Of a DNA stretch of 41,680 nt, positions 14,962 to 24,755 are shown in pieces. The stretch comes from Bacteroidota bacterium. Its GTDB lineage: Bacteria; Bacteroidota; Bacteroidia; Bacteroidales; CAIXZF01. Both the position numbers and the translations under genes were made by a program. Under the pieces are notes generated by a model. That model was given only the letters and a program-made list of their open reading frames with translations, made no database searches and had not been told where the DNA came from. Position 1 is the first letter of the stretch, and each line of letters opens with the position of its first letter. The stretch lies in NCBI GenBank assembly GCA_026391855.1, contig JAPLDE010000253.1:1-41680 (forward strand), written 5' to 3'.

Positions 14962-15390
14962 ATGGGATCCAGAAAGCAAAACTCAGCAGAGGCAATCAAG
15001 GAGGCGAAAAAGAGCTTGTATTTCGCCAAGCTTAATAATTGCCCCACCTCACCCAGAAAAATGAGGCTGGTTGTTGACCTGATCCGGGGCGTTAACGTTG
15101 AACTTGCCCTGAATATTTTGAAATTTAACAAGAAGGAGCCTGCTGAAAGGTTATACAAACTTCTTCGCTCGGCCATAGCCAACTGGCAATCAAAGAACGA
15201 AGGGGTAAGGATGGAAGACAGCAACCTTTACGTGAGGGAGATTTCTGTCGACAGCGGCAGGGTACTAAAAAGAGTCAGACCTGCTCCCCAGGGAAGAGCC
15301 AACCGGATTAAAAAACGGTCGAATCATGTTACCCTGATCGTGGATAGCAGGACTATTGCTCCGGAGCAGTCAGAACAAGTTGAAAATTAA
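14962..15390 (+). CDS. rplV: 50S ribosomal protein L22
   Basis: 142 aa, slightly longer than the usual 110-136 because of N- and C-terminal extensions, a Bacteroidota tendency. It binds all six 23S domains, and its beta-hairpin lines the tunnel. The conserved [14 protein letters not shown] and the hairpin loop [21 protein letters not shown] are present and uninterrupted. Confidence 0.97.
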   Translation: MGSRKQNSAEAIKEAKKSLYFAKLNNCPTSPRKMRLVVDLIRGVNVELALNILKFNKKEPAERLYKLLRSAIANWQSKNEGVRMEDSNLYVREISVDSGRVLKRVRPAPQGRANRIKKRSNHVTLIVDSRTIAPEQSEQVEN

Positions 15391-15423
15391 TAAAGTAGTA
15401 AACCCAACAATAACGGACACAGA

Positions 15424-16191
15424 ATGGGTCAAAAGACAAATCCAATAGGTAACCGACTGGGAATCATCAAAGGATGGGATTCCAACTGGTTTGGCGGGAA
15501 ACGATTTGAGACTAAGCTGGTAGAAGACGAAAAGATACGCAAGTATCTGAATGCCAGGCTTGCAAAAGCGGGAGTCAGCAGAATCATCATTGAAAGGACG
15601 CTGAAACTGGTAACGGTTACGATTCATACAGCCAGACCAGGGATCATCATAGGAAAAGGTGGTACTGAGGTTGACAAGCTGAAAGAGGAATTGAAAAAGA
15701 TCACCAAGAAGGAGATCCAGATCAACATCTCGGAGATCAAACGGCCGGAACTGGATGCGATGATAGTAGCCAATGCCGTTGCCAGGCAGATTGAAGGGAG
15801 AATTTCATACCGGCGGGCAATCAAGACGGCTATCGCATCAGCTATGCGTATGCTTTCGGAAGGCATCAAGGTAACCATTTCCGGAAGGTTGGGCGGAGCA
15901 GAAATGGCCAGGAATGAGACCTATAAAGAAGGCCGTATTCCGCTTCATACCCTGAGAGCCGACATCGATTATGCACTGGCTGAAGCCCATACCAGCTATG
16001 GCAGGATTGGTGTTAAAGTATGGATTTGTAAAGGGGAGATCTATGGCAAACGCGACCTGTCTCCGGCAACTACCATCACTAAGGAGAAAGTAGGCATGCC
16101 CCGGGGTGGAGAAAGAGGCGGAGAAAGAGGAGGGGAAAGAGGCCCGAGAAACAGGAATGCCGGTGGTGGCAAACCCCGTCCCAGAAGATAA
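15424..16191 (+). CDS. rpsC: 30S ribosomal protein S3
   Basis: 255 aa. A KH-domain protein at the mRNA entry tunnel with helicase activity together with S4 and S5. It starts [14 protein letters not shown]; the KH loop is [15 protein letters not shown], and [30 protein letters not shown] is split across the C-domain. The tail carries three GGER repeats encoded by 12-nt tandem units (about 16106-16141), then a basic end. Such basic low-complexity tails occur in this phylum, and the repeat could vary in copy number. Confidence 0.97.
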   Translation: MGQKTNPIGNRLGIIKGWDSNWFGGKRFETKLVEDEKIRKYLNARLAKAGVSRIIIERTLKLVTVTIHTARPGIIIGKGGTEVDKLKEELKKITKKEIQINISEIKRPELDAMIVANAVARQIEGRISYRRAIKTAIASAMRMLSEGIKVTISGRLGGAEMARNETYKEGRIPLHTLRADIDYALAEAHTSYGRIGVKVWICKGEIYGKRDLSPATTITKEKVGMPRGGERGGERGGERGPRNRNAGGGKPRPRR

Positions 16192-16236
16192 TTATAGTAC
16201 GGAATAAATAGTAGAAAAATTAAAATCTTCCGATAA

Positions 16237-16665
16237 ATGTTACAGCCAAAGAAGACCAAATACAGGAAGCAGCAGAAAGGCAAAATGAAAGGTAATGCCC
16301 AAAGGGGGCATGAACTGGCCTTTGGCTCTTTCGGGATTAAAACACTGGATGAAGCCTGGTTAACTGGTCGTCAGATTGAAGCAGCCCGTCAGGCTGTTGC
16401 CCGTCACATGAAACGTGAAGGACAGATCTGGATCAGGATCTTCCCCGATAAACCCATCACCAAAAAGCCTGCTGAAGTACGTATGGGAAAAGGAAAAGGT
16501 GCTCCTGAAATGTTCGTTGCACGAGTAAACCCCGGCCGCATTCTCTTTGAAATAGAAGGAGTTAGCCTGCCAATAGCCACCGAAGCATTGCGACTGGCCT
16601 CCCAGAAACTGCCGGTGATGTGTAAATTCATTGTAAGAAGAGATTATGCTCCAGAAACAAACTGA
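16237..16665 (+). CDS. rplP: 50S ribosomal protein L16
   Basis: 142 aa. It binds near the A-site tRNA elbow. [15 protein letters not shown], the [23 protein letters not shown] segment and the MGKGKGAPE loop are conserved. 46 nt after rpsC and 9 nt before rpmC. Confidence 0.98.
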   Translation: MLQPKKTKYRKQQKGKMKGNAQRGHELAFGSFGIKTLDEAWLTGRQIEAARQAVARHMKREGQIWIRIFPDKPITKKPAEVRMGKGKGAPEMFVARVNPGRILFEIEGVSLPIATEALRLASQKLPVMCKFIVRRDYAPETN

Positions 16666-16674
16666 TTGTAAACC

Positions 16675-16893
16675 ATGAAAGCAGAAGTGATCAGGGAACT
16701 CACCACCGGTGAGATAAAAGAAAGATTGGAAGAGGAAAGGAAACAGCTGACCAAGCTCAAAATGAACCATGCTGTATCCCCACTGGAAAATCCAAATAAA
16801 ATAAAGGCCTATAGAAAAACCATTGCCAGGCTGATAACCGAACTTCGCAAACGCGAACTCGATGCCCAGGTAAAGATCGGTCATAATAAATAA
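16675..16893 (+). CDS. rpmC: 50S ribosomal protein L29
   Basis: 72 aa. A small two-helix protein near the tunnel exit. [21 protein letters not shown] and the [23 protein letters not shown] region fit the family. Tight spacing (9 nt upstream, 11 nt downstream) supports operon membership. Confidence 0.96.
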   Translation: MKAEVIRELTTGEIKERLEEERKQLTKLKMNHAVSPLENPNKIKAYRKTIARLITELRKRELDAQVKIGHNK

Positions 16894-16904
16894 TAGTTCT
16901 TGTC

Positions 16905-17165
16905 ATGGAATTAGAGAGGAAATTCAGAAAAGAAAAGATTGGTGTTGTGGTCACCAACAAGATGATGAAATCTGTCGTAGTATTGGTGGAAAGGAAAGTG
17001 ATGCACGCCAAATACGGGAAATATGTGAAAAAAACCACCCGCTTCAGCGTCCATGATGAAAATAACGAGACCAATGTTGGTGATACCGTTCGGATCATGG
17101 AAACCAGGCCGATAAGTAAAAACAAATGTTGGAGACTAGTCGAAATCATTGAAAGAGCCAAGTAA
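16905..17165 (+). CDS. rpsQ: 30S ribosomal protein S17
   Basis: 86 aa. An OB-fold early assembly protein of the 16S 5' domain. [19 protein letters not shown] and [24 protein letters not shown] are the diagnostic strands. The stop lies 2 nt before rplN. Confidence 0.98.
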   Translation: MELERKFRKEKIGVVVTNKMMKSVVVLVERKVMHAKYGKYVKKTTRFSVHDENNETNVGDTVRIMETRPISKNKCWRLVEIIERAK

Positions 17166-17167
17166 TT

Positions 17168-17536
17168 ATGATACAGCAGGAATCAAGACTAACTGTAGCT
17201 GATAACAGCGGGGCCAAAGAGGCGCTCTGTATCAGGGTTCTGGGAGGTACCGGACGAAGGTACGCTTCCGTTGGAGATAAAATTATCGTCTCCGTTAAAA
17301 ATGCACTGCCTGGTGGTAATGTGAAAAAAGGTGCAGTGGTAAAAGCTGTCGTGGTCAGAACCAAAAAAGAGATCCGCCGTAACGACGGTTCATACATCAG
17401 GTTCGATGATAACGCCTGCGTGCTGCTCACTGCATCCGAAGAACTCAGTGGTACCCGTATTTTCGGACCCGTTGCCAGGGAATTGCGTGATAAAAAATAT
17501 ATGAAGATTATCTCATTAGCGCCCGAAGTGCTTTAA
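17168..17536 (+). CDS. rplN: 50S ribosomal protein L14
   Basis: 122 aa, exactly the usual length. A subunit-interface protein and the binding site of the silencing factor Rsf[21 protein letters not shown] and [28 protein letters not shown] bracket the intact protein. Confidence 0.98.
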   Translation: MIQQESRLTVADNSGAKEALCIRVLGGTGRRYASVGDKIIVSVKNALPGGNVKKGAVVKAVVVRTKKEIRRNDGSYIRFDDNACVLLTASEELSGTRIFGPVARELRDKKYMKIISLAPEVL

Positions 17537-17549
17537 TAATTCATAAGTC

Positions 17550-17873
17550 ATGCCGAATAAACTGCATATCAAAAAAGGCGACATTGTCAAGGTAATTGCC
17601 GGTGACAGTAGGGGAGAACAAGGTAAAGTGCTGATGGTGAACCCGACTAAGTTAAATGCCATTGTTGAAGGCGTTAACCTGGTTACCAAACACTCCAAAC
17701 CCAACGCCAAAAGCCCGCAGGGTGGTATTATCAAACAGGAAGCACCTGTACACCTTTCCAACCTGATGGTGGTCGACAACTCAGGAAAACCGACACGTAC
17801 CGGTCGCCGGATCGACCCCAAATCAGAGAAATTAGTCCGTTATTCAAAAAAATCAGGGGAGGTAATCAAGTAA
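17550..17873 (+). CDS. rplX: 50S ribosomal protein L24
   Basis: 107 aa. An initiator of 50S assembly with an N-terminal KOW motif ([20 protein letters not shown]) and [19 protein letters not shown] downstream. Its TAA stop shares a base with the ATG of rplE (TAATG), consistent with coupled translation. Confidence 0.97.
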   Translation: MPNKLHIKKGDIVKVIAGDSRGEQGKVLMVNPTKLNAIVEGVNLVTKHSKPNAKSPQGGIIKQEAPVHLSNLMVVDNSGKPTRTGRRIDPKSEKLVRYSKKSGEVIK

Positions 17874-18427
17874 TGAAATACGTTCCACGACTGAAAGAAA
17901 AATACGACAAGGAAGTCGTTCCGGAGCTGCAGAAACAATTCAACTATAAGAGTTGTATGCAGGTCCCCAGGCTGATGAAAGTATGCCTGAACCAGGGAGT
18001 TGGCGGAGCCATCACCGACAAGAAGCTCATAGATGCCAGTCTGTCTGAACTTACTATGATCGCCGGCCAGAAAGCTGTCGCCACCAAATCCAAAAAAGAT
18101 ATCTCCAACTTCAAATTGCGTAAGGGAATGCCCGTTGGTGTCAGGGTCACCCTGCGCGGAGAAAAAATGTATGAGTTCCTCGACAGGCTCATTTCCATCG
18201 CCATCCCCCGCATCCGTGACTTCAGGGGTATCAACGACAAGGGATTTGACGGAAGAGGTAACTATACACTTGGGATCACCGAGCAAATCATTTTTCCCGA
18301 AATAAATATTGATAAAGTTGCCAAGATCAATGGATTAGACATTACTCTGGTAACCAATGCCAAAACCGATAAAGAATGTTTGGCACTGTTAAAAGAATTC
18401 GGATTACCCTTTAAAAAACAACAATAA
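17873..18427 (+). CDS. rplE: 50S ribosomal protein L5
   Basis: 184 aa. It binds 5S rRNA and contacts P-site tRNA and S13. [37 protein letters not shown] and the [16 protein letters not shown] segment are conserved. One-base overlap with rplX; rpsN follows after 2 nt. Confidence 0.98.
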   Translation: MKYVPRLKEKYDKEVVPELQKQFNYKSCMQVPRLMKVCLNQGVGGAITDKKLIDASLSELTMIAGQKAVATKSKKDISNFKLRKGMPVGVRVTLRGEKMYEFLDRLISIAIPRIRDFRGINDKGFDGRGNYTLGITEQIIFPEINIDKVAKINGLDITLVTNAKTDKECLALLKEFGLPFKKQQ

Positions 18428-18429
18428 TT

Positions 18430-18699
18430 ATGGCAAAGGAATCCATCAAGGCAAGAGAAGTTAAAAGGCAGAGAATGGTTGCCAAGTATGCGGCCAAAAG
18501 AGCTGCCCTGAAAGCTGCCGGCGATTATATTGCGCTGCAAAGTATTCCAAGGAATGCTTCACCGGTACGACTTCATAACCGTTGTAACCTCGACGGCCGG
18601 CCTAAAGGATATATGAGGCAGTTTGGCATTTCCCGTATCAATTTCCGGTTCATGGCCCTTAACGGCCTGATACCTGGTGTGAGAAAAGCCAGTTGGTAA
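18430..18699 (+). CDS. rpsN: 30S ribosomal protein S14 (zinc-free type)
   Basis: 89 aa. The length and lack of CxxC pairs identify the long, zinc-independent form. [17 protein letters not shown] at the N-terminus and [14 protein letters not shown] [20 protein letters not shown], then [11 protein letters not shown] at the C-terminus, are diagnostic. It belongs to the spc block. Confidence 0.98.
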   Translation: MAKESIKAREVKRQRMVAKYAAKRAALKAAGDYIALQSIPRNASPVRLHNRCNLDGRPKGYMRQFGISRINFRFMALNGLIPGVRKASW

Positions 18700-18733
18700 T
18701 TAATTAATTAATATTCAAATATTTATATTTCCC

Positions 18734-19132
18734 ATGGTAACAGATCCTATTGCAGATTACTTGACCCGAATCAGGAACGCTGTCATGGCAAACCACAGGA
18801 TCGTGGAAATTCCCTCCTCAAAAATGAAGAAAGAAATTACCAAGATCCTCTTTGATAAAGGATATATCCTTAATTATAAGTTTGAGGATGAGATTTTTCC
18901 GCCTTCTATCAAAATTGCCCTGAAGTATCACCCTGTGTCCAAAATGTCAGCCATTACCCAAATGATCAGGGTTTCAAAACCAGGTCTGAGGAAATACGTT
19001 AATGTTGACAGATTACCCAGGGTATTGAATGGTTTGGGTATCGCTATCCTTTCCACTTCTCACGGAATAATGACAGATAAGGAAGCCAGGACGAAGAATA
19101 TCGGTGGCGAAGTATTGTGTTACATCAGCTAA
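18734..19132 (+). CDS. rpsH: 30S ribosomal protein S8
   Basis: 132 aa. A central-domain assembly protein and, in E. coli, the spc-operon repressor. DPIADYLTRIRNAVMANH at the start and GIAILSTSHGIMTDKEAR near the end are the conserved halves. An AT-rich 34-nt gap separates it from rpsN. Confidence 0.98.
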   Translation: MVTDPIADYLTRIRNAVMANHRIVEIPSSKMKKEITKILFDKGYILNYKFEDEIFPPSIKIALKYHPVSKMSAITQMIRVSKPGLRKYVNVDRLPRVLNGLGIAILSTSHGIMTDKEARTKNIGGEVLCYIS

Positions 19133-19138
19133 AGGAGG
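19131..19138 (+). promoter_or_regulatory. strong Shine-Dalgarno sequence before rplF
   Basis: AAAGGAGG, 8 nt before the rplF ATG and overlapping the end of rpsH. Most other starts in this window lack any GGAGG-like site, as expected for Bacteroidota, so this one stands out and decides the rplF start. Confidence 0.7.
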
Positions 19139-19146
19139 AAGAGAGT

Positions 19147-19704
19147 ATGTCACGTATAGGTAAATTACCCATCCCCATCCCCGCCGGTGTCCAGATATCA
19201 GTCTCCGGCGATAACGTAGTGAGTGTTAAAGGGAAAAAAGGCGAACTGAAACAAGCCATTTCTCCTAACATTTCCATAGAAGTTGAAGAGAACAGACTGC
19301 TGGTTAAGAGAAATTCCGATGAAAAAACGGACCGTGCACTTCACGGACTCTACCGGTCATTGCTGGCAAACATGGTAAAAGGAGTTTCTGAAGGATTCAA
19401 GATCACCCAGGAACTGATCGGTGTAGGTTATAAAGCGGTGGCTACCGGCCAGTTGCTCGACCTTTCACTGGGTTATTCCCACCATATTGTCTTCGAGCTG
19501 GCTCCTGAGATCACAGTGACCACTACAGCGGAAAAAGGAAAAAACCCTACCATCGTTCTGGAAGGGATAGACAGGCAGTTGGTGGGCCAGGTAGCGGCAA
19601 AAATCCGCTCACTCAGACCACCCGAGCCTTATAAAGGAAAAGGTGTTCGTTTTATGGGTGAAGTAGTTCGTAAGAAAGCCGGTAAATCTGCATCCGATAA
19701 ATAA
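19147..19704 (+). CDS. rplF: 50S ribosomal protein L6
   Basis: 185 aa from ATG 19147. The start is chosen because [15 protein letters not shown] is the family N-terminus and AAAGGAGG lies 8 nt upstream; an in-frame GTG at 19117 would add ten non-family residues overlapping rpsH. It sits near the GTPase-associated centre. [21 protein letters not shown] and the C-terminal [11 protein letters not shown] are conserved. Confidence 0.97.
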   Translation: MSRIGKLPIPIPAGVQISVSGDNVVSVKGKKGELKQAISPNISIEVEENRLLVKRNSDEKTDRALHGLYRSLLANMVKGVSEGFKITQELIGVGYKAVATGQLLDLSLGYSHHIVFELAPEITVTTTAEKGKNPTIVLEGIDRQLVGQVAAKIRSLRPPEPYKGKGVRFMGEVVRKKAGKSASDK

Positions 19705-19733
19705 TATTGGTAAACAAAGTAATCATTGATCTG

Positions 19734-20096
19734 ATGGCAATCAAAAGTTTAAAGGAATATAGGAGAAACAGGATCAAGAACAGGATCCGTAAGGTCTTAA
19801 ATGGCACTGCTGAAAGACCAAGAATGACCGTTTTCCGCAGCAATAAGCAGATCTATGTTCAGCTTATTGATGATTTGAATGGTACCACCCTTGCCTCTGC
19901 CTCCTCAAAGGTTAAATCACTGAGCGAGAAAGCGGTGGCAAAAACAGAACAGGCTAAACTGGTGGGTGCGCTCATCGCCGAACGTGCAGCAGAAGCCGGT
20001 ATTCAAACCGTAGTTTTCGACCGTAACGGTTATTTGTATCATGGCAGGGTTAAGGCATTGGCCGAAGCTGCCAGGGAAAAAGGATTAAAATTCTAA
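19734..20096 (+). CDS. rplR: 50S ribosomal protein L18
   Basis: 120 aa from ATG 19734, which gives the expected [20 protein letters not shown] start; a TTG at 19707 would add nine unrelated residues. It binds 5S rRNA with L5. [24 protein letters not shown] and the C-terminal [24 protein letters not shown] are conserved. Confidence 0.97.
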   Translation: MAIKSLKEYRRNRIKNRIRKVLNGTAERPRMTVFRSNKQIYVQLIDDLNGTTLASASSKVKSLSEKAVAKTEQAKLVGALIAERAAEAGIQTVVFDRNGYLYHGRVKALAEAAREKGLKF

Positions 20097-20102
20097 AAGA
20101 CT

Positions 20103-20621
20103 ATGTCCAACGTAAACATAAGAAGAGTAAAATCCAGCGAAATCGAGTTCAAAGATAAGCTGGTCAGCATCCAAAGGGTTACCAAGGTAACCAAAGGGGG
20201 ACGTACCTTCAGCTTTTCCGCCATTGTTGTGGTTGGAAATGAAAATGGGGTGGTCGGCTATGGCTTGGGAAAAGCCAAGGAAGTCACCGCTGCCATTGCT
20301 AAAGGAATTGATGATGCTAAGAAAAACCTGATAAAGGTGCCGGTGCTCAAAGGCACTATTCCTCACGATCAACATGGAAAATACAGCGGAGCCCTGGTGT
20401 TCCTGAAACCCGCCGCACCGGGAACCGGAGTAATCGCCGGCGGTGCTATGCGTGCTGTACTCGAAAGCGTTGGCGTCAGAGACGTGTTGGCTAAGTCCAA
20501 AGGTTCATCCAATCCCCACAGTGTGGTTAAAGCTACCATTAATGCCCTCGCTTTAATGAGAGATGCCCATACCATTGCCCAGGTCAGAGGAATAGAACTT
20601 TCCAGAGTATTCAATGGTTGA
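20103..20621 (+). CDS. rpsE: 30S ribosomal protein S5
   Basis: 172 aa. It contributes to decoding fidelity and the mRNA-entry helicase. It has a double-stranded-RNA-binding-like N-domain ([22 protein letters not shown]) and the conserved [10 protein letters not shown]; the C-domain contains [20 protein letters not shown] and [15 protein letters not shown]. The stop lies 17 nt before rpmD. Confidence 0.98.
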   Translation: MSNVNIRRVKSSEIEFKDKLVSIQRVTKVTKGGRTFSFSAIVVVGNENGVVGYGLGKAKEVTAAIAKGIDDAKKNLIKVPVLKGTIPHDQHGKYSGALVFLKPAAPGTGVIAGGAMRAVLESVGVRDVLAKSKGSSNPHSVVKATINALALMRDAHTIAQVRGIELSRVFNG

Positions 20622-20638
20622 TAGATAATTCATTGATA

Positions 20639-20821
20639 ATGAAAAAAATAAGAATAGAACAAGTAAGAAGCGGCATAGGCCGGCCATTACGCCAGAAAAG
20701 AACACTACAGGCACTGGGCTTCAAAAAAATGCACCAGGTACTCGAAGTGGAAGGAACTCCCCAGATCATGGGAATGATAGACAAAGTAAAGCATTTGCTG
20801 ACTATTGAGGAAATCGGTTAA
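20639..20821 (+). CDS. rpmD: 50S ribosomal protein L30
   Basis: 60 aa from ATG 20639 (MKKIRIEQVRSGIGRP), matching the usual length; the frame is open from TTG 20618, but those extra residues are outside the family. A small 50S protein with the conserved KRTLQALGFKKM and TPQIMGMIDKVKHLL. Confidence 0.96.
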   Translation: MKKIRIEQVRSGIGRPLRQKRTLQALGFKKMHQVLEVEGTPQIMGMIDKVKHLLTIEEIG

Positions 20822-20845
20822 CATTCAAGAAATACACGATAAAAG

Positions 20846-21292
20846 ATGGATTTAAGCAATCTTAAACCTGCAGAAGGATCGGTAAAAAAGAACAAGCGAA
20901 TTGGCAGAGGCCAGGGATCGGGTAGGGGTGGTACCGCTACAAGAGGCCATAAAGGAGCCAAATCGCGTTCCGGTTATAAATCCAAGAGTGGTTTTGAAGG
21001 CGGTCAGATGCCTATTCAAAGACGACTCCCCAAATTTGGTTTTAAAAGCCTGAACAGGGTTGAATACAAAGGTATTAACCTCGATGTTCTTCAGGGACTA
21101 TACGATAAAAAGGGCCTTGATTATTTCGATATGGAAGTTTTCATCGAACATGGGTTCGCTTCTTCCAGAGATAAAATCAAAGTACTGGGCCGTGGCATAT
21201 TGACTGCAAAGATCGATGTGAAAGCCCATGCCTTCTCCGAAAAAGCAATGAAAACAATTGAAACCGTTGGTGGCACTGCTACAAAAATCTAA
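20846..21292 (+). CDS. rplO: 50S ribosomal protein L15
   Basis: 148 aa. A late assembly protein with the typical glycine-rich basic N-terminus (RIGRGQGSGRGGTATRGHKG) and QMPIQRRLPKFGF. The C-terminal globular part ends in METVGGTA-like METVGG/TATKI. It ends 6 nt before secY, the usual neighbour. Confidence 0.97.
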   Translation: MDLSNLKPAEGSVKKNKRIGRGQGSGRGGTATRGHKGAKSRSGYKSKSGFEGGQMPIQRRLPKFGFKSLNRVEYKGINLDVLQGLYDKKGLDYFDMEVFIEHGFASSRDKIKVLGRGILTAKIDVKAHAFSEKAMKTIETVGGTATKI

Positions 21293-21298
21293 GGCTGA

Positions 21299-22657
21299 AT
21301 GAAAAGACTGATCGAAACGATACGTAACATTTATAAGATCGAAGATCTCCGCAAGAGGTTATTGTATACCCTGGGAATCGTGATGATATACCGTTTTGGT
21401 TCTTATATCGTACTCCCGGGTGTTGATCCTACCCAGCTTGCAGCGCTTCACAAGCAAACCAAAGAAGGTCTGCTGGGTCTGCTCAATATGTTCTCAGGAG
21501 GCGCTTTCTCCAATGCCTCTATTTTTGCGTTGGGAATTATGCCCTATATCTCGGCTTCCATCGTTGTTCAGCTGCTCGGAATGGCTATACCCTATTTCCA
21601 GAAGCTACAGAAAGAGGGTGAAAGCGGAAGAAAAAAGATCAACCAGATCACCCGTTATCTCACTGTCCTTATTCTCATATTCCAGTCACCAGGGTATATT
21701 GCCAATTTGGTCTCTCAACTTCCCAATGAAGCCTTCTATCCCTTCTCACCCGACTCACCCCCCACACAGTTTTTCTGGATATCATCCGTTATCCTGCTGA
21801 CAGCGGGCTCCATGTTCGTGATGTGGCTCGGGGAAAAAATTACCGATAAAGGAATTGGAAACGGTATCTCACTGATCATCATGATCGGAATTATGGCCCG
21901 TCTGCCTTTCGCCCTTGCCGGTGAATTCGTTTCAAGGATGGAAGAAAAAGGCGGTGGCGGACTCGTGGTTTTTGTGGTCGAGATCGCTGTTCTCGTGCTG
22001 GTTATCCTTATCACTATCTTATTGGTTCAGGGAACCCGGAAAATTCCGGTCCAGTACGCCAAAAGAATTGTTGGAAACAAACAATATGGAGGCGTTCGCC
22101 AGTATATACCGCTCAAAGTGAATGCTGCCGGGGTAATGCCCATCATCTTCGCCCAGGCTATTATGTTCTTGCCAATGACACTGGTTGGCTTTGCCAAATC
22201 ACAGTCATTGTCAGGCTTTATGAGCGCTTTCATGGATTTTAACGGGTTTTGGTATAACTTTACTTTTGCTTTACTCATCATTGCATTTACCTATTTCTAT
22301 ACCGCTATTACCGTTAACCCGAACCAGATGGCAGAGGATATGAAAAAGAACGGCGGTTTTGTCCCCGGTGTGAAACCAGGAAGGAAAACAGCCGATTTTA
22401 TCGATTCCATTTTATCAAAAATTACACTGCCCGGTTCTATTTTCCTTGCTTTTGTCGCTATCATGCCCGCTATTATCAGGCATGCCGGTGTTAATTCACA
22501 ATTTGCCCAGTTCTACGGGGGAACTTCCCTGCTGATCCTGGTCGGAGTTGTGCTGGATACTTTACAACAAATTGAAAGTCACCTCTTAATGCGCCATTAT
22601 GACGGACTGATGAAATCAGGAAGAATTAAAGGTCGTACAATGGGTATGACAGGATAA
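21299..22657 (+). CDS. secY: protein translocase channel subunit SecY
   Basis: 452 aa, with ten predicted transmembrane helices forming the inner-membrane protein-conducting channel. YTLGIVMIYRFGSYIVLPGVDP covers TM1 in two parts; the plug region LLNMFSGGAFSNASIFALGIMPYISASI and the cytoplasmic loop NPNQMAEDMKKNGGFVPGVKPG are hallmarks. It is the export route for the many signal-peptide proteins in this window. It lies inside the spc block, before map. Confidence 0.97.
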   Translation: MKRLIETIRNIYKIEDLRKRLLYTLGIVMIYRFGSYIVLPGVDPTQLAALHKQTKEGLLGLLNMFSGGAFSNASIFALGIMPYISASIVVQLLGMAIPYFQKLQKEGESGRKKINQITRYLTVLILIFQSPGYIANLVSQLPNEAFYPFSPDSPPTQFFWISSVILLTAGSMFVMWLGEKITDKGIGNGISLIIMIGIMARLPFALAGEFVSRMEEKGGGGLVVFVVEIAVLVLVILITILLVQGTRKIPVQYAKRIVGNKQYGGVRQYIPLKVNAAGVMPIIFAQAIMFLPMTLVGFAKSQSLSGFMSAFMDFNGFWYNFTFALLIIAFTYFYTAITVNPNQMAEDMKKNGGFVPGVKPGRKTADFIDSILSKITLPGSIFLAFVAIMPAIIRHAGVNSQFAQFYGGTSLLILVGVVLDTLQQIESHLLMRHYDGLMKSGRIKGRTMGMTG

Positions 22658-22674
22658 TAAGTTATTTTAAAAGT

Positions 22675-23448
22675 ATGGTTACTTTTAAAACTGAAGAAGA
22701 TTTAGAATATATTAGGTTAAGTTCTTTGCTTGTTGGAAAAACCCTGGCTGAAGTAGCCAAGCATTTGCAACCCGGGGTAAAAACCATTGCACTGGATAAA
22801 ATTGCAGAAAGTTTTATCCGTGATCATGGCGGTTTACCTGGTTTTAAAGGTTATCGCGGTTATCCCGCAACCCTCTGCATCTCTGTTAATGATGAAGTGG
22901 TGCACGGAATACCGGGAAACAGGATGATCAATGACGGCGACCTAGTCTCCATCGATTGCGGAGTGCTGATGAATGGTTTTTACGGTGATTCTGCCTACAG
23001 TTTTGCAGTGGGATCAGTGAAAGAACCGGTATTACGGCTGATGCAGATCACTAAGGAATCCTTGTATAAAGGAATTGCAAAAGCCCTGGCTGGTAATAAG
23101 GTGGGTGATATAGGCGCTGAAATACAGCAGTTTGTTGAAAGCTACGGATATTCAGTGGTGAGAGTGCTGGTCGGTCACGGACTGGGCAGAAACCTTCACG
23201 AAGAGCCGGAAGTGCCAAACTTCGGGCACAAAGGCGAAGGAATGATGCTCAGGGAAGGAATGGTTATCTGTATTGAACCCATGATCAACCTTGGGAAAAA
23301 GGGAGTAGTACAGGATGCAGACGGATGGACCATTCGTACGAAGGATCGCTTACCCTCTGCTCATTATGAACACGCTATTGCCATCAGAAGGAACAAACCG
23401 GAGGTTTTATCAAGCTTTGAAGAAATTGAAAATGTTATACATAATTAA
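22675..23448 (+). CDS. map: methionine aminopeptidase type I
   Basis: 257 aa. It removes the initiator Met from nascent proteins. The five metal ligands are visible: D94 and D105 (SIDCGVLMNGFYGDSA), H168 (VGHGLGRNLHEEP), E201 (CIEPMI) and E232 (YEHAIAI), with H77 (VVHGIP) also conserved. There is no N-terminal zinc finger, so this is the short type Ia form. 17 nt after secY and 12 nt before infA. Confidence 0.97.
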   Translation: MVTFKTEEDLEYIRLSSLLVGKTLAEVAKHLQPGVKTIALDKIAESFIRDHGGLPGFKGYRGYPATLCISVNDEVVHGIPGNRMINDGDLVSIDCGVLMNGFYGDSAYSFAVGSVKEPVLRLMQITKESLYKGIAKALAGNKVGDIGAEIQQFVESYGYSVVRVLVGHGLGRNLHEEPEVPNFGHKGEGMMLREGMVICIEPMINLGKKGVVQDADGWTIRTKDRLPSAHYEHAIAIRRNKPEVLSSFEEIENVIHN

Positions 23449-23460
23449 TTCAGATCATTT

Positions 23461-23679
23461 ATGGCTAAGCAATTAGTCATCGAACAAGACGGTGTTGTAA
23501 AAGAGTCTCTCGGGAACGCAATGTTCCGCGTGGAACTTGAAAATGGTCATGTCATCATGGCTCATATCTCAGGCAAAATGCGGATGCATTATATTAAAAT
23601 CCTTCCGGGCGACAGGGTAAAGATTGAAATGTCACCGTACGATCTGACAAAAGGAAGAATCACTTTTAGATATAAATAG
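23461..23679 (+). CDS. infA: translation initiation factor IF-1
   Basis: 72 aa, the canonical length. An OB-fold factor that occupies the ribosomal A site during initiation. [24 protein letters not shown] and [22 protein letters not shown] (in parts) are conserved. The position between map and rpmJ is standard for this phylum. Confidence 0.98.
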   Translation: MAKQLVIEQDGVVKESLGNAMFRVELENGHVIMAHISGKMRMHYIKILPGDRVKIEMSPYDLTKGRITFRYK

Positions 23680-23695
23680 CGATAATCAGGGTATC

Positions 23696-23812
23696 ATGAA
23701 AGTACATGCATCTGTAAAAAAGCGGACAGCTGACTGTAAAATAGTCAGGAGAAAAGGTAAGATTTTTGTTATCAACAAAAAGAACCCTAAGTACAAACAA
23801 AGACAGGGTTAA
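23696..23812 (+). CDS. rpmJ: 50S ribosomal protein L36
   Basis: 38 aa, [19 protein letters not shown], then the Lys-rich end [12 protein letters not shown]. It has only one cysteine, so it is the zinc-free (C-minus) form. It is too short for most ORF cut-offs but is recognised by sequence, by the infA-rpmJ-rpsM order and by a start 16 nt after infA. Confidence 0.96.
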   Translation: MKVHASVKKRTADCKIVRRKGKIFVINKKNPKYKQRQG

Positions 23813-23846
23813 TTAATTGATTTTCAACCAATAATTAAATAGAGAT

Positions 23847-24230
23847 ATGGCCAGAATTTCAGGTATTGATTTACCCAGGCACAAAAGAGGGGAAGTCGGT
23901 TTAACTTACATCCATGGCATTGGAAGAAGCAGTGCCCGCAAGATCCTCACTGAGGCCGGGGTGGATGTAAATAAAAAAGTTCAGGAGTGGAATGATGATG
24001 AACTGACAAAGATCAGGAATATCATCAATGATAACTTTAAAGTGGAAGGGGCACTCCGCTCTGAGGTCCAGATGAATATAAAACGATTGATGGATATCGG
24101 CTGTTACCGAGGGATCCGTCATCGTTCAGGTCTTCCCTTACGTGGACAATCCACAAAAAATAATGCCAGGACGCGTAAAGGAAGGAAAAAAACTGTGGCC
24201 AACAAGAAGAAAGCACCAAGCAAAGGTTGA
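23847..24230 (+). CDS. rpsM: 30S ribosomal protein S13
   Basis: 127 aa. A head protein contacting P-site tRNA and L5. [26 protein letters not shown] and the C-terminal [22 protein letters not shown] are conserved in full. It starts the alpha block, 34 nt after rpmJ. Confidence 0.98.
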   Translation: MARISGIDLPRHKRGEVGLTYIHGIGRSSARKILTEAGVDVNKKVQEWNDDELTKIRNIINDNFKVEGALRSEVQMNIKRLMDIGCYRGIRHRSGLPLRGQSTKNNARTRKGRKKTVANKKKAPSKG

Positions 24231-24279
24231 TCCATTCCGTTAATTGATAGTTTAAGTACAGTAATCAAGCAGTTTTTAT

Positions 24280-24669
24280 ATGGCTAAGACCACAAAAACA
24301 TCCAAGAAAAGAGTAGTAAAAGTTGATCCGATCGGCCGGGCTTATATCATGGCCACTTTCAACAACATCATTATCTCGCTTACCAATGAGAATGGTCAGG
24401 TAATTGCCTGGTCATCAGCAGGTAAGATGGGATTCAGGGGAAGCAAGAAAAATACTCCTTATGCCGCTCAGGTAGCTTCTACCGATTGTGCAAAGGTGGC
24501 TTACGACAATGGCCTTCGCAAAGTCAAGGTCTTTGTTAAAGGCCCCGGAGCCGGCAGAGAATCTGCCATCCGTACGCTGCACGCGTCAGGGATAGAGGTC
24601 ATGGAGATCATGGATGTGACACCCCTGCCACATAACGGATGCCGGCCTGCTAAAAGAAGAAGAGTCTAA
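24280..24669 (+). CDS. rpsK: 30S ribosomal protein S11
   Basis: 129 aa. A platform protein near the E site. [40 protein letters not shown] (seen in consecutive parts) and the C-terminal [18 protein letters not shown] are diagnostic. The following 86-nt gap contains a short agatgtcagatgtcag repeat. Confidence 0.98.
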   Translation: MAKTTKTSKKRVVKVDPIGRAYIMATFNNIIISLTNENGQVIAWSSAGKMGFRGSKKNTPYAAQVASTDCAKVAYDNGLRKVKVFVKGPGAGRESAIRTLHASGIEVMEIMDVTPLPHNGCRPAKRRRV

Positions 24670-24755
24670 GGATGTAAGATGGCAGATGTCAGATGTCAGA
24701 TGCCGGAAAATGTCCTTAACCAATAATGAAATAATAAAATCATCAACCAAAGAAT

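Noticed and set aside
19707..19733. TTG start for rplR
   Set aside because: The ATG at 19734 gives the family N-terminus; the extra residues are not L18-like.
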